Shown one piece after another: positions 27,090-36,197 of a DNA stretch of 64,000 bases. A model generated the notes under the pieces. That model had not been told where the DNA came from, made no database searches, and saw only the letters and a list, made by a program, of their open reading frames with translations. The DNA is taken from assembly GCA_046351595.1 (NCBI GenBank), contig JAXLYE010000002.1, forward strand, positions 1,116,001-1,180,000. Reading direction: 5' to 3'. The stretch is from JAXLYE01 sp046351595 (GTDB taxonomy: Bacteria > Myxococcota_A > Polyangia > Palsa-1104 > JAEUJZ01). The first letter of the stretch is position 1. Every line of letters starts with the position of its first letter. The position numbers and the translations under genes are program-made.

Positions 27090-30038
27090 TCAGGCCGGCT
27101 GCCCGCGCAGCGCCCGCTGCCGCCGCTGCTGCAGCGACAGCGCGGCGACGGCCAGCACCACCAGCCCGAGCAGCAGCCACTCCCCGGGCTCGGGCGTGCC
27201 CGTGACCATCAGGTCCGAGGGCGTCGAGACCTGCTCGCTGCCGCTCTCGACCTCGCGGCGGAAGCGGTCCTTGTCCTGCTCGGCCTTGCGCAGCGCCTCG
27301 CGCTGGCGCTCGTCGACCAGCACCAGCATCGACGAGTACGGCGTGACGATGCCGTAGGCGCGGGCCAGGCGGTGCAGCGCGTCCAGGCCCTGCACCGAGG
27401 CGAGGTCGAGGTCGCGCAGCGCCGCGACGATCAGCTGCCGCGCCGCGATCGCCGCGAGCGGATCCAAGAGCGGTGTCACCTGCGCCTCGGGCGCCGCCGT
27501 CGCGGTCGCGCCGTCGGTCGCCGTCGCGGCAGGCGCGGTCGTCTCGGCGGGCGGCACGTCGCGCTCGAGCAGAAAGGCGTAGCCGGCGTCGAGGCTGATG
27601 AAGCCGGGGCCGAGCATCGCGCGCGCGGCCAGGTGACGGAAGACGTCGCGCTGGTCGGTGGTCACGGCGCCGCCGCGCTTCTGGATGCTGGCCAGCGTCG
27701 CGTCGTCGTAGCCGGGCGCGAGCACGCCGCCGACGTGGACCACGTAGACCGGCGCGGCAAAGTCGTGGATCGGCTCGTTGTCGCGCGCAAGATCGAGGCT
27801 GCCGTCGTCGCTGATCAGGATCACCGCGGCGTACTGCGTGGTGCCGCGCAGCGCGCCGAACTGGCGCAGAAGCTCGCTCGTGCGCTGGCCGCCGAAGTAC
27901 ACGGTGCGCGCCGGATCGAAGCCCTGCATGCCGTCGAGCCGCTGCGGCGCCTCACCGCGCGCCGCCGACGCGGTCAGGTACAGATCGAGCTGGTTCCTGG
28001 CGCCGGCCTCGCGGCCGACGGAGGCAAAGAGCTCGCGCACCGCGGCGGCGTGGCGCTCCATGCTGGCCGAGCGATCGAGCACCAGCGCGAACCGCTGGCC
28101 GCTCGGCAGCGGCAGCTTCTCGGCGTCGAGCGGCACGGTCTTTACGCGCACCCCGGGCAAGAGCTCCAGCGCCCGCGGCGGCAGCGATGGCGCCGGGCCC
28201 TGCGCCGCCACCGACGGCGGCAGCCAGTCCTCGCCGAGCTCGCGCGGCGCGGCGCCGTTCACCAGGCGGCGCGTGCTCGCGGTGGCGTAGACGTTGCGGC
28301 GCTCGACCAGCGCCGGCAGCGGCCACTCGCGCTGGCCCGGCGCGCGCAGCACCTTGTACGAGAGGAACAGGTGGAACAGCGGCGCCGGCGTGTAGCCGCG
28401 CTCGTGGCGCAGGCTCGGGCGCGGCGGGATCGGGAAGGCGCGCAGGCGGTACTGGCGCGGACCCAGCTGCTCGAGCAGCGCCGGATCGCTGCGCCGCCGC
28501 ACCTCGGCGCGGTAGACCTTCTGGGCCGCGCCGCGCGGCGCCACGACGAAGCGGAAGCCCTTGTCGCGATCGTCGCTGTCGCTCAGCCACAGGCCGGTTA
28601 CCACCGCGCTCTCGGGCAGCGTGAAGTAGTAGAAGATCTCCTGCTGCTCGACGGTCTGGTTCTGGTAGACCTCGTGCAGGTCGACCTCGGCCACGGCGCC
28701 GTCGGCAGCGGACTCGGTGACCCGGACCTCCTGGCGCGCCAGCCAGACCTTGCGCTCGCCGACGTTGAGCAGGCCGGCCTCGCGCTGCTCGCGGCTGAAC
28801 GTCGCCTGCGTCGCGCGCAGGATGGCGGCGCGCTCGCCCTTCTGGATCGGCGCGTCGAAGAACGCCTCGTAGTGCTGCTCGGCGGCGCTGCGATCGGCGT
28901 GCGTGCTCGCGCCGTCGTACAGGATCGGCGCGGCGAGCGCATTGTAGGCGAGCTGCAGGCGCTGCGCGGCGTGCGTGGGGACGTGCAGCACGGTCCTGTA
29001 GATCGTCTCGATGTGGTCGTTGCTGCCTGTGGCGCTGAGGTAGCGGTGCGGCGCCAGGTAGGCGGCCAGCAGGCCCTTCTTGATCGCCTCGGCGTCCGTG
29101 CGCAGCGCCAGCCGCTCGGCGTCGCTCTGCGGCGGCTGCGCGAGGCGGTTGAGCACCTCGCGCTGCGGCTGGTGGTTCAGGCGCACGAACAGCGCCGTCG
29201 TCGCCGCGATCACAAGGCACGTCGCGACGAGCGGCCGCAGCGCGCCGGCGTGGGCCGAGAGCGCGCGCAAGGTCCGCCGGTACAGCCCGACGTACAGCGC
29301 CAGCATCGCCACCGGCAGCGCCGCGAACAGCGACGCGGTGTACGCGAACAGGACGAGCGACAGCGGCAGCATGACCAGGCCCATGCCGTGCTGGTGGCGC
29401 AGCCCGCTCCACAGCTCGCGCACCCAGCCGAACGCGAAGAACTCGCGCGCGAGGGCCCAGGCGACGGGCGGCGCGTAGAAGCTCAGCACGCTCACCGCGT
29501 ACAGGCAGCCGAGCAGCGAAAGCGACGCGCCGAGGTGCAGCGCCCAGGCGGTGATGCGGCCCGCGGGCGCCTCGCCGCGCACCAGCTCGACGCCGTAGCT
29601 CACCAGGCACAGCGCCAGCGCCACGACCAGAAACACCATGGCCGGCGGCAGCTCGCGGAACATGAACAGCCGCACCAGCGCCGCGAACATCAGCGGCCCC
29701 TCGAGCCCGTAGAACAGCCTGAGGAGCTTGCGCGGCTGCCGCCGGAAGTACAGCGCGCCGACGACCGTGCAGACCAGCGGGATGGTGCACAGAAGGAACG
29801 CGCTGAAGGCCAGGTTGAGCGGCACCGTGCCGTCGAGCACCTCGAGCAGGATGTCGACCAGGTGGTGCGGGAACAGGCCGGCGTAGACCACCGCCAGGAA
29901 GATCAGGTTCCATGACCAGAACAGGCCGTGCGCCAGCACGCCGACGGTGAAGACTCGCCGCGCGAGCGCACGCAGCCGGGCCGCCCGCGAGGGCAGGGGA
30001 GTCGGGGAAGGCGGAGAAGTCGGGGGCGTCTGGGTCAC
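27090..30038 (-). CDS. Multi-spanning VIT/VWA membrane protein with PEP-CTERM-like C-terminus
   Basis: The protein has 982 residues. The first ~290 contain about seven or eight membrane segments. A VIT domain follows (~428-540, VWLARQEVRVTE, VDLHEVYQNQTVEQ), then a von Willebrand A domain with a MIDAS-type DRSAS (Asp655). The C-terminus is GTPEPGEWLLLGL (PEP at 949-951), a hydrophobic run and RRQR. This is the tripartite PEP-CTERM sorting signal cut by exosortases. Multi-spanning PEP-CTERM proteins of this kind are a known rare family (PEP-CTERM integral membrane protein). Its ATG overlaps the exosortase stop by 4 bp, so protease and substrate are made together. The function is unknown; a metal-dependent adhesion or assembly role would fit VIT/VWA. 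Confidence 0.88.
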   Translation of the reverse strand: MTQTPPTSPPSPTPLPSRAARLRALARRVFTVGVLAHGLFWSWNLIFLAVVYAGLFPHHLVDILLEVLDGTVPLNLAFSAFLLCTIPLVCTVVGALYFRRQPRKLLRLFYGLEGPLMFAALVRLFMFRELPPAMVFLVVALALCLVSYGVELVRGEAPAGRITAWALHLGASLSLLGCLYAVSVLSFYAPPVAWALAREFFAFGWVRELWSGLRHQHGMGLVMLPLSLVLFAYTASLFAALPVAMLALYVGLYRRTLRALSAHAGALRPLVATCLVIAATTALFVRLNHQPQREVLNRLAQPPQSDAERLALRTDAEAIKKGLLAAYLAPHRYLSATGSNDHIETIYRTVLHVPTHAAQRLQLAYNALAAPILYDGASTHADRSAAEQHYEAFFDAPIQKGERAAILRATQATFSREQREAGLLNVGERKVWLARQEVRVTESAADGAVAEVDLHEVYQNQTVEQQEIFYYFTLPESAVVTGLWLSDSDDRDKGFRFVVAPRGAAQKVYRAEVRRRSDPALLEQLGPRQYRLRAFPIPPRPSLRHERGYTPAPLFHLFLSYKVLRAPGQREWPLPALVERRNVYATASTRRLVNGAAPRELGEDWLPPSVAAQGPAPSLPPRALELLPGVRVKTVPLDAEKLPLPSGQRFALVLDRSASMERHAAAVRELFASVGREAGARNQLDLYLTASAARGEAPQRLDGMQGFDPARTVYFGGQRTSELLRQFGALRGTTQYAAVILISDDGSLDLARDNEPIHDFAAPVYVVHVGGVLAPGYDDATLASIQKRGGAVTTDQRDVFRHLAARAMLGPGFISLDAGYAFLLERDVPPAETTAPAATATDGATATAAPEAQVTPLLDPLAAIAARQLIVAALRDLDLASVQGLDALHRLARAYGIVTPYSSMLVLVDERQREALRKAEQDKDRFRREVESGSEQVSTPSDLMVTGTPEPGEWLLLGLVVLAVAALSLQQRRQRALRGQPA

Positions 30039-31546
30039 GGAGAAACCTCACGGGCCAGGGTCTGGGCGATGGCCTGGTGCAGCGCGGCGACGAGGCTTTG
30101 GAGCGCGGGATCGTCGGGCGCGACGCGGCGATCGAGCAGCAGCGAGACCAGCACCCAGCGGCGCTCGCGCCCGAGCAGCGTCACGCCGATGCGGCCAAGG
30201 AAGCTGTCGACGGTCTTTTCGCGCGCCTGGAACCAGTTGACCGCGGTGTAGCGGCCGCCGTCGCCGCCGTTGGAGGACGGCGGGGCAGGGGCCTGCGTCT
30301 GCAGCAGCCGCATCGGCGCGCCGGGCAAAAGCTCCACCGTCTGCACCGACTGGATCTTCAGCCCGTGCGCGACCAGGCACAGCTCGGGCGGGTGCTGGGC
30401 GCGCACCGACGAGGCCGAAACCATGAGCAGCGAGCCGCCGAGGCGCCCCCGCGGATCCGCGATGCGCCACTTCTCGGCGCGCGCGCCGAAGCGCGAGAAC
30501 AGGCTGACCTCGCCCTCGTCGAGCGGCACCGAGCGCGGCGCCAGCTCGGCCGGCAGCGTGATGCGCGGGTGCCGGTGCGGATCGAGGTCGGCCGGCCGCC
30601 GCGCGTGCACGGCCGTGAGCACGAGCAGCCCCGCCGCGAGCCCCGCCACGAGCCAGCGCGGCGCCGGCGCAGCGACGGGCGCCTCGGGCCCGCTCGCGAG
30701 CGGCGGCTGCGCCGGCAGCGCGTACAGGTACAGCAGCGCCGCGCCGCAGGCGAACAGGAAGCCGATGACCCCGAGCGGCAGGTGCAGCACCTCGCCGACG
30801 CCGTGCAGCTTGAGGTGCAGCTCGAGCACGACCAGCGCCAGCACGCGCGCGGTGTTGGCGAGGACGAGCAGCCCGCCGAGCAGCAGCCCGCCGAGCGCCC
30901 AGCGCAGCCCGGTCTGCCGCCGCAGCGCCCACGTCGCCAAGAGGTAGAACAGGCCGCCCGCCCACAGGCTGCGCAGGCCGCTGCACGGCACGTCGATGTG
31001 CGCGATGCCGTTCTCCAGCACCAGGATGGTCTGCGCCGAAACCGCGCCGATCGACAGCCCGGACAGCGCCGCCTGCACCGCGTGCGCGCACACAAGCCGC
31101 ACGCCCAGGCCGAGGTAGCTGTTGCCGTGCGCGCCGAAGGGCAGCACCGCGATGAACAAGAGCGCCGAGCCGAGCGCCGCCCGCCACGCCGCGGCCTCGA
31201 GGAACAGCCCGAGCAGGCCGTAGCTGCCGAGCCCGAACAGGATCGCCGCCAGCGTGTGCAGGCGCAGCCCGTGGTCGACGGCGACGTAGGCCGCCGCGCA
31301 CCCGAGCGCGAGGCCGGCGGCGGCCAGCGAGCGCCGCGGCGTCCGTCGCAGCACCGGCCGCGGCTCGTCGCGCCGCCAGCGCCCGAGCACGAGCCCGGCC
31401 ACGCCGACCAGCAGCACCAGGTTCAGCCGGTAGTTGGCGTGCGAGAACGGCACCGTCGCCAGCCAGCCGAGCAGCGGCGCGAACAGCGCGAGCCACAGCC
31501 CGAGCAGCACGAGGCCGATCGGCGCAAGAGTGAGTCGCCGCTGCAT
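30035..31546 (-). CDS. Exosortase with C-terminal EpsI-like domain
   Basis: Exosortases are membrane Cys proteases/transpeptidases that process PEP-CTERM proteins. The 503 residues hold about eight to ten membrane segments. The catalytic triad is visible: Cys188 in DVPCSGLRSL, Arg234 in ANTARVLAL and His255 in VLHLPLGV. After the membrane part, residues ~330-503 form a soluble domain (HPPELCLVAHGLKIQS, YTAVNWFQAREKTVD) like EpsI, which in other systems is a separate gene or a fusion. The ATG at 31546 is used; GTG 31564 is possible. It forms a two-gene unit with the VIT/VWA protein, and no other PEP-CTERM protein was seen in the window. This suggests a dedicated one-substrate system. Confidence 0.92.
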   Translation of the reverse strand: MQRRLTLAPIGLVLLGLWLALFAPLLGWLATVPFSHANYRLNLVLLVGVAGLVLGRWRRDEPRPVLRRTPRRSLAAAGLALGCAAAYVAVDHGLRLHTLAAILFGLGSYGLLGLFLEAAAWRAALGSALLFIAVLPFGAHGNSYLGLGVRLVCAHAVQAALSGLSIGAVSAQTILVLENGIAHIDVPCSGLRSLWAGGLFYLLATWALRRQTGLRWALGGLLLGGLLVLANTARVLALVVLELHLKLHGVGEVLHLPLGVIGFLFACGAALLYLYALPAQPPLASGPEAPVAAPAPRWLVAGLAAGLLVLTAVHARRPADLDPHRHPRITLPAELAPRSVPLDEGEVSLFSRFGARAEKWRIADPRGRLGGSLLMVSASSVRAQHPPELCLVAHGLKIQSVQTVELLPGAPMRLLQTQAPAPPSSNGGDGGRYTAVNWFQAREKTVDSFLGRIGVTLLGRERRWVLVSLLLDRRVAPDDPALQSLVAALHQAIAQTLAREVSP

Positions 31547-31676
31547 CGAGGTAAAAGGTACCACCGCTGCCGCCGCGCGGGGGCGCGGGCGTCGCCGCGG
31601 CCGGGCGCCGTGGAGCCACCGCAGACCGCGGCGCGATGCCGGCGCCAGAGTCCTGCCCGCGCGGCCGCGGCGGTGA

Positions 31677-31682
31677 TAGATT
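31677..31682 (+). promoter_or_regulatory. -10 box, near-leaderless promoter
   Basis: TAGATT ends 7 nt before GTG 31690, with no ribosome-binding site. It favours that start over ATG 31636. Confidence 0.4.
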
Positions 31683-31689
31683 CGCGTCG

Positions 31690-34083
31690 GTGTCTGCGCG
31701 CTCTCGGCTCCCCCATGCTTCCGCGGCCTTTGCCGCCTTCGTGCTCGGTGTCCTGTGCCTGGGCACGCTCTTTCTGCACCGCGAGGTGCTGCTCGGCGGC
31801 TCGGTCTACCACATGGACGACGCCGCCGACGGCTACTACCCCAGCCGGGTCGCGGTGATGCGGGCGCTGTCCGAGGGCAAGCTGCCGAGCTGGGAGCGCA
31901 ACGCCTCGTCGGGCTGGCCGCTCATCGCCGACCCGTACTACGGCACGTTCTACCCGCCGAACGTGCTGTTCGCGGGCGCGCTGCTCGGGCCGGTGCGCGG
32001 CCTCGGGGTCTCGATCGCGCTGCACACGGTGGTCGCGGGCCTGGGCATGTACCTGCTCTTGCGGCGGCGCAAGCTCACCCCGGCGGCGGCGCTGCTCGGG
32101 GCCGCGTCGCTGGCGTTCTCGGGCTTCATGGTCGTGCGCATCCGCCACATCATCTTCCCGCAGATGCTCGCGTACCTGCCGCTGGTGCTGTGCGGCGTCG
32201 AGGGCTTCCTGCAGACGCGGCGGCGGCGCGAGCTCGTGCTGATCGCGCTGGCGCTGGCGCTGTCGATCCTGTGCGGGGCGCTGCCGCTCGTGCCGTATGC
32301 GGCGATTCTACTCACTACGTATACGGCGCTGCGCGTGCTCGGCGCGGAGCCGCGCTGGCGCGGGCGGCTCTCGGCGCTCGCGCTCATCGGGCTGGCGGCG
32401 CTGTGCGGGCTGCTGCTCGCCGCGGCGCAGCTCGCGCCGACGATCGCGCACCTGCCGCAGTCGCCGCGCGCGCTCGGCACGAGCTTCCAGTTCGCCTCGA
32501 GCTACGCGTGGCCGGATCGCCGCTACCTGGCGACGCTGCTTCTGCCCGACCTGTTCGGCGGCGAGCAGCGGCACGAGTGGTTCGGGCGCTACAACCACTG
32601 GGAGATGGCCGGCTTCTACGTCGGCGCGTGGGTGGTGCTGCTGGCACCGCTCGGGGCGCTCGGCTCGCCGGCGCCCGGCTCGGCGCTGCGGCGGCGCAGC
32701 CCCGAGCTCGTGGGGCTGCTGGCCGTGTCGATCGTCGCGGCGCTGCTGTCGTTCGGTGACAAGACGCCGCTGCACCGCTTCTTCTTCGACCACGTGCCGC
32801 TCTACGCGGCGCTGCGCTGCCCGACGCGGGCGCTGGTGATGTGGCTGGTCGCCGGGCCGATGCTTGCGGCCGAGGCGCTGGCGCAGCTGTCGGCCCGGCC
32901 GGTGCTGAAGAAGCGGCGCGCTCTGGTCGTGGCGGCGGTGCTGCTCTGCGCGGCCGGGGCGGGCGGGTTCTACGTGCTGCGCCACGGCGTGCACCCGGCC
33001 CCGGTGGCGGCGACGCGGCGCGCCTTCGCGCACCTCGCCCTGGTCGTCGGGCTGGGCGGCGCGATCCTGCTGTTGCGGCGGGCCGGGGTGCTGCGCGCGC
33101 AGGCGGCGGCGCTCGGGCTGTCGCTGCTGACGCTGGGCGAGTGCGTCGCGCTCGGGCGCAGCTGGGTGCAGCCGCGGCCCGCGGACTGGGCGGCGGGCAC
33201 CGAGCGCTTCGCCGCGCTCGACTGGATCCTGGCGCAGCCGCGCGGCCCGTCCGAAGATCGCATGAGCCCCGTCGCCGAGGGGCCGTTCCGCCTGCTCAAC
33301 GTCGGCATGACCTACGACCGCGAGAGCGCCTCGGGCTACGACTCGCTGCTCATCTGGCGCTACGCGCACCTGCACTGGATCCTCAACACCGGCGCGCCGT
33401 ACCCGCACAAGAAGCTCGAGCACGACCTCGCCGCGACGGTGGTCAAGAACTGGGCGTCGCCGCTGGTCGATCTGCTGAACATCCGCTACGTGATCGCGCC
33501 GCGGCCGCTGCAGCCGCACTGGATCGAGCGCTATAGCCCCCGCCCCGGCGAGCCGCTGCACGCGCGCCACGAGCCTCTGTGGGACCCGCAGCTGCGCGTC
33601 TACGAGAACCCGCGGGCGCTGCCGCGCGCCTTCGTGCTGTTCGACGCCGAGGTCCACGCCGACGACGGTGCCCACGCCCGCGCGCTGGCGACGCTCGACC
33701 CGCGCAAGAAGGTGCTGCTCGACGCCGCGCCGGTGCCGCCGCCGATCGGCGACGGGCGCGCGCTGGTGCCGGCGCGTATCGTCGAGGCCGCGCGCGATCG
33801 GCTGCGCATCGAGGCCACGCTCGCGGCGCCGGGCGTGCTGGTGGTCGCCGACGCCTACTACCCGGGCTGGTCGGCGACGGTCGACGGGCAGCCGGTGCCG
33901 CTCTTGCGCGCGGACTACGCCTTCCGCGGCGTCGCGCTCTCGGCCGGGCGCCACGTCGTCGAGATGCGCTACCGCAGCCGGCCGGTCGAGCTCGGGCTGC
34001 TGCTCTCGGGCGGCGGGCTGCTGCTGCTGCTGGTCCTCATGCTCCTTGTGCGCGGCCGGGCGAGCGCCGAGCGCGCCGCATGA
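31690..34083 (+). CDS. YfhO-like multi-spanning membrane protein
   Basis: The protein has 797 residues. About 11-13 membrane segments fill the first ~490 residues. Early motifs HMDDAADGYYPSRV and PSWERNASSGWPLIADPYYGTFYPPN match the YfhO/GT-C-like family, whose members help transfer sugars to surface polymers (in Bacillus, glycosylation of lipoteichoic acid). The Asp pair after the first segment is in the place expected for a GT-C active site. The periplasmic C-terminal region has VVADAYYPGWSATVDGQPVPLLRADYAFRGV-type sequence, also typical. A final membrane segment ends near the C-terminus. The start is GTG 31690 from its promoter; ATG 31636 is the alternative. The 3' end overlaps the convergent glycosyltransferase by 47 bp, and both probably act on surface sugars. 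Confidence 0.88.
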   Translation: MSARSRLPHASAAFAAFVLGVLCLGTLFLHREVLLGGSVYHMDDAADGYYPSRVAVMRALSEGKLPSWERNASSGWPLIADPYYGTFYPPNVLFAGALLGPVRGLGVSIALHTVVAGLGMYLLLRRRKLTPAAALLGAASLAFSGFMVVRIRHIIFPQMLAYLPLVLCGVEGFLQTRRRRELVLIALALALSILCGALPLVPYAAILLTTYTALRVLGAEPRWRGRLSALALIGLAALCGLLLAAAQLAPTIAHLPQSPRALGTSFQFASSYAWPDRRYLATLLLPDLFGGEQRHEWFGRYNHWEMAGFYVGAWVVLLAPLGALGSPAPGSALRRRSPELVGLLAVSIVAALLSFGDKTPLHRFFFDHVPLYAALRCPTRALVMWLVAGPMLAAEALAQLSARPVLKKRRALVVAAVLLCAAGAGGFYVLRHGVHPAPVAATRRAFAHLALVVGLGGAILLLRRAGVLRAQAAALGLSLLTLGECVALGRSWVQPRPADWAAGTERFAALDWILAQPRGPSEDRMSPVAEGPFRLLNVGMTYDRESASGYDSLLIWRYAHLHWILNTGAPYPHKKLEHDLAATVVKNWASPLVDLLNIRYVIAPRPLQPHWIERYSPRPGEPLHARHEPLWDPQLRVYENPRALPRAFVLFDAEVHADDGAHARALATLDPRKKVLLDAAPVPPPIGDGRALVPARIVEAARDRLRIEATLAAPGVLVVADAYYPGWSATVDGQPVPLLRADYAFRGVALSAGRHVVEMRYRSRPVELGLLLSGGGLLLLLVLMLLVRGRASAERAA

Positions 34084-34777
34084 GCCGCGCCATCGCCCAC
34101 AGCGTCTCCGTCGGGTAGACCACGGCCGAGGACCAGCCGTACATCGACTCGCCGGTGAGCCGCTCGTCGATCTCGACCGGCACCTCGACCAGGCGCAGGC
34201 CCGCGGCCTGCAGATAGACGATGGCCTCGGCGTGCAGGTCGCAGAAGGGCGCGTCGATCAGGCGCTCGAGCGCCTCGCGGCGCAACAGCTTCAGCCCGCT
34301 GGTCGTGTCCCAGATCCGCAGGGCCCCGTCGCCGCCCAGAAGCGATGCGGCCCCACGCGCGAGCAGCGAGAACGCCTGCCGCCCGAGCCGCCGCCCGAGC
34401 GGGCCGGTGTAGCGCCGCGGCCCGACGTAGCGGCTGCCGATGACCACGTCCGGCCGATCGGCCGCGGCCGCGCGCTGCACAAGCCCCGCGATCGCGGCCG
34501 GCCGGTGCTGCCCGTCGGCGTCGAGGAACACCAGCGCGTCGTAGCCGCCCGAGAGGGCGTAGCGCATGCCGGTGCGCAGCGCGTGCCGGTAGCCGAGGTT
34601 GCGCGCATGGGCGAGCACCGTCACGCCAGCCGCTCGCGCCACCGCGGCGGTGCGATCGCGCGAGCAGTCGTCGATCACCACGACGTCGAAGCCGTAGCCG
34701 CAGGCCATGAGCTCGCGCAGGACCGCGGGCAGGCTCGCCTCTTCGTTGAAGGCCGGGATGACGACAAGGCAGCGCAT
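34037..34777 (-). CDS. Glycosyltransferase family 2 (dolichyl-phosphate mannose synthase-like)
   Basis: The 246 residues form a GT-A fold. Nucleotide-sugar motifs are CLVVIPAFNEE, VVIDDCSRDRT and the DxD-type LVFLDADGQH. The later SRYVGPRRY and SGLKLLRREAL are typical of polyprenyl-phosphate sugar synthases. No membrane segment follows, so it is cytosolic or peripheral and probably makes a lipid-phosphate sugar donor. Together with the YfhO-like GT-C protein this suggests a pathway for periplasmic glycosylation. The ATG at 34777 is used, since the codon before it is TTG. Its last 15 codons are antisense to the end of the YfhO-like gene. Confidence 0.9.
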   Translation of the reverse strand: MRCLVVIPAFNEEASLPAVLRELMACGYGFDVVVIDDCSRDRTAAVARAAGVTVLAHARNLGYRHALRTGMRYALSGGYDALVFLDADGQHRPAAIAGLVQRAAAADRPDVVIGSRYVGPRRYTGPLGRRLGRQAFSLLARGAASLLGGDGALRIWDTTSGLKLLRREALERLIDAPFCDLHAEAIVYLQAAGLRLVEVPVEIDERLTGESMYGWSSAVVYPTETLWAMARLMRRARRSPGRAQGA

Positions 34778-34896
34778 CAAGACGGGGCCGCGCCCGGGCC
34801 GGGCAGCTCCCCGGGATCACCCGGTCGCAGGGGGATCGCAGGGGACGGGGTCGCGGTCCCTCCATTGTTCCGCGGAATCGGGCCGTCCGCGCGCGC

Positions 34897-34902
34897 TAAA
34901 GT
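34897..34902 (+). promoter_or_regulatory. -10 box, leaderless promoter
   Basis: TAAAGT ends 6 nt before ATG 34909. A GAGGG sequence lies between, but too close to the ATG to be an ordinary ribosome-binding site. Confidence 0.5.
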
Positions 34903-34908
34903 GAGGGC

Positions 34909-35805
34909 ATGGCGCGCAAGCCCAAGCCCGACCCGAACCCTCCCGGCGACCTGTCGCCTGGCGGCGACGCCGACACCGTCGCTGACTCGGCCGCCGGCAG
35001 CGAGGCCATCCCGGCCGGCAACCCCGAGGTGCCGCGCGACCGCCTCTCGCGCGCGCCGCGCGTGCACCGCTACACCGTGCCGGTGCCCGGCCTCGACCCC
35101 GCGCACGACGGCCTGGTCATCGGCCACCTCTCGGATCTGCACGTCGGCTCGCTGACCGCGCACACCTTCATCCGCCGCGCCGTCGAGCTGATCCAGAAGG
35201 AGCAGCCCGACCTCGTGCTGATGACCGGCGACTACGTCTGCTACAGCCCCAAGTTCGTGCCGCGCCTGGGCGAGATCGTCAGCGGCTTCACCGCACCGAC
35301 GATCTGCGTCCTCGGCAACCACGACTACTGGACCGACGGGCACGGCGTGACGCGCCAGCTCACACACCTGCACTACGATGTCCTGCGCAACCAGAGCACC
35401 GAGCTTGTGATCCGCGGCGCGCCGCTCACCATCGTCGGCATCGACGACGCGGTCACGCGCCAGAGCGACGTCGCGCGCGCCTTCCGCGGCGCCCGCCCGA
35501 GCCACCTCATCGAGGAGGGCCGGGTCGGCAGCCGCATCGTGCTGACCCACGTCCCGTCGCTGGTCGAGCCGGCCGCCGAGCTCGGGCCGGCGCTGGTGCT
35601 GTCCGGCCACACCCACGGCGGCCACGTCCAGATCCCGGGCCTGACCAACCGCCTCTTCAAGAAGCTCGGCATGCCCTACGTGAAGGGCTTCTACCGCGTC
35701 GGCGACTCGCTGCTCTACGTCAACTGCGGCGTCGGCTCGAGCTCGATCCCGATCCGCGCCGGCGCCCCGGCCGAGGTCGCGCTGCTGACGCTGCGCGCCA
35801 AGTAG
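34909..35805 (+). CDS. Calcineurin-like metallophosphoesterase (YkuE/LpxG-like)
   Basis: The 298 residues carry a full set of di-metal ligands: Asp76 and His78 in SDLHVGS, Asp108 in TGDYV, Asn137-His138-Asp139 in GNHDYW, His214 in LTHVPS, and His234/His236 in SGHTHGGH. Members hydrolyse phosphate esters, for example UDP-diacylglucosamine in lipid A synthesis (LpxG) or phospholipids (YkuE). The substrate is not predictable here. The first ~50 residues are a Pro/Asp-rich extension without a signal peptide or membrane anchor, unlike many YkuE members, so it is probably cytosolic. It is the last gene before rpmH and has its own promoter. Confidence 0.9.
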   Translation: MARKPKPDPNPPGDLSPGGDADTVADSAAGSEAIPAGNPEVPRDRLSRAPRVHRYTVPVPGLDPAHDGLVIGHLSDLHVGSLTAHTFIRRAVELIQKEQPDLVLMTGDYVCYSPKFVPRLGEIVSGFTAPTICVLGNHDYWTDGHGVTRQLTHLHYDVLRNQSTELVIRGAPLTIVGIDDAVTRQSDVARAFRGARPSHLIEEGRVGSRIVLTHVPSLVEPAAELGPALVLSGHTHGGHVQIPGLTNRLFKKLGMPYVKGFYRVGDSLLYVNCGVGSSSIPIRAGAPAEVALLTLRAK

Positions 35806-35950
35806 CTGCAGGGGCCCTCAGCGACGGCAGCGGGCGGCTCGGTGCGCGCTCTTTCGGCTGGCCCGACCAGGGCCGCGGCCATCGGGAGCTTGACATCCCG
35901 AGGGCCGAGCTGATACCAAGCATGTCTTCGGGCTGCGGCCCGCCTTAGCA

Positions 35951-35986
35951 GAAGATCGATCGCAGAAGATCGATCGAAGATCGATC
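35951..35986 (+). repeat. Three GAAGATCGATC repeats in the rpmH leader
   Basis: Copies lie at 35951, 35965 and 35976, just before the rpmH ribosome-binding site. Each contains the palindrome GATCGATC. They could be protein-binding sites or part of a structured leader controlling the ribosomal protein. Confidence 0.7.
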
Positions 35987-35998
35987 AAGGAGATCGCC

Positions 35999-36148
35999 GT
36001 GAAGCGCACGTATCAACCGCACAACACCCGCCGCAAGCGCACCCACGGGTTCCGCGCGCGGATGGCCACCCTCGGCGGCCGCACCGTCCTGTCGCGCCGG
36101 CGCCGCAAGGGGCGGTACCGGCTGACGCCCAAGGTCGCGGAAAAGTAG
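35999..36148 (+). CDS. rpmH: 50S ribosomal protein bL34
   Basis: This 49-residue basic ribosomal protein begins MKRTYQPHNTRRKRTHGFRA, with the hallmark GFRARM and the later GRTVLSRRRRKGR. The start codon is GTG at 35999, with AAGGAG six bases upstream. It has a normal short length. It heads the conserved block rpmH-rnpA-yidD-yidC-mnmE, which in many bacteria sits beside dnaA and the origin. Here the upstream gene is a phosphoesterase instead. Confidence 0.97.
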   Translation: MKRTYQPHNTRRKRTHGFRARMATLGGRTVLSRRRRKGRYRLTPKVAEK

Positions 36149-36197
36149 ACGGCTGCCCCTCCGGGCCGTCGAGCCGACGAAGACCGACCGGTGCAGG

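Noticed and set aside
35941..36148. Possible replication origin beside rpmH
   Set aside because: No DnaA boxes (TTATCCACA-like) or dnaA gene are visible, and the GATCGATC repeats alone do not make an origin.
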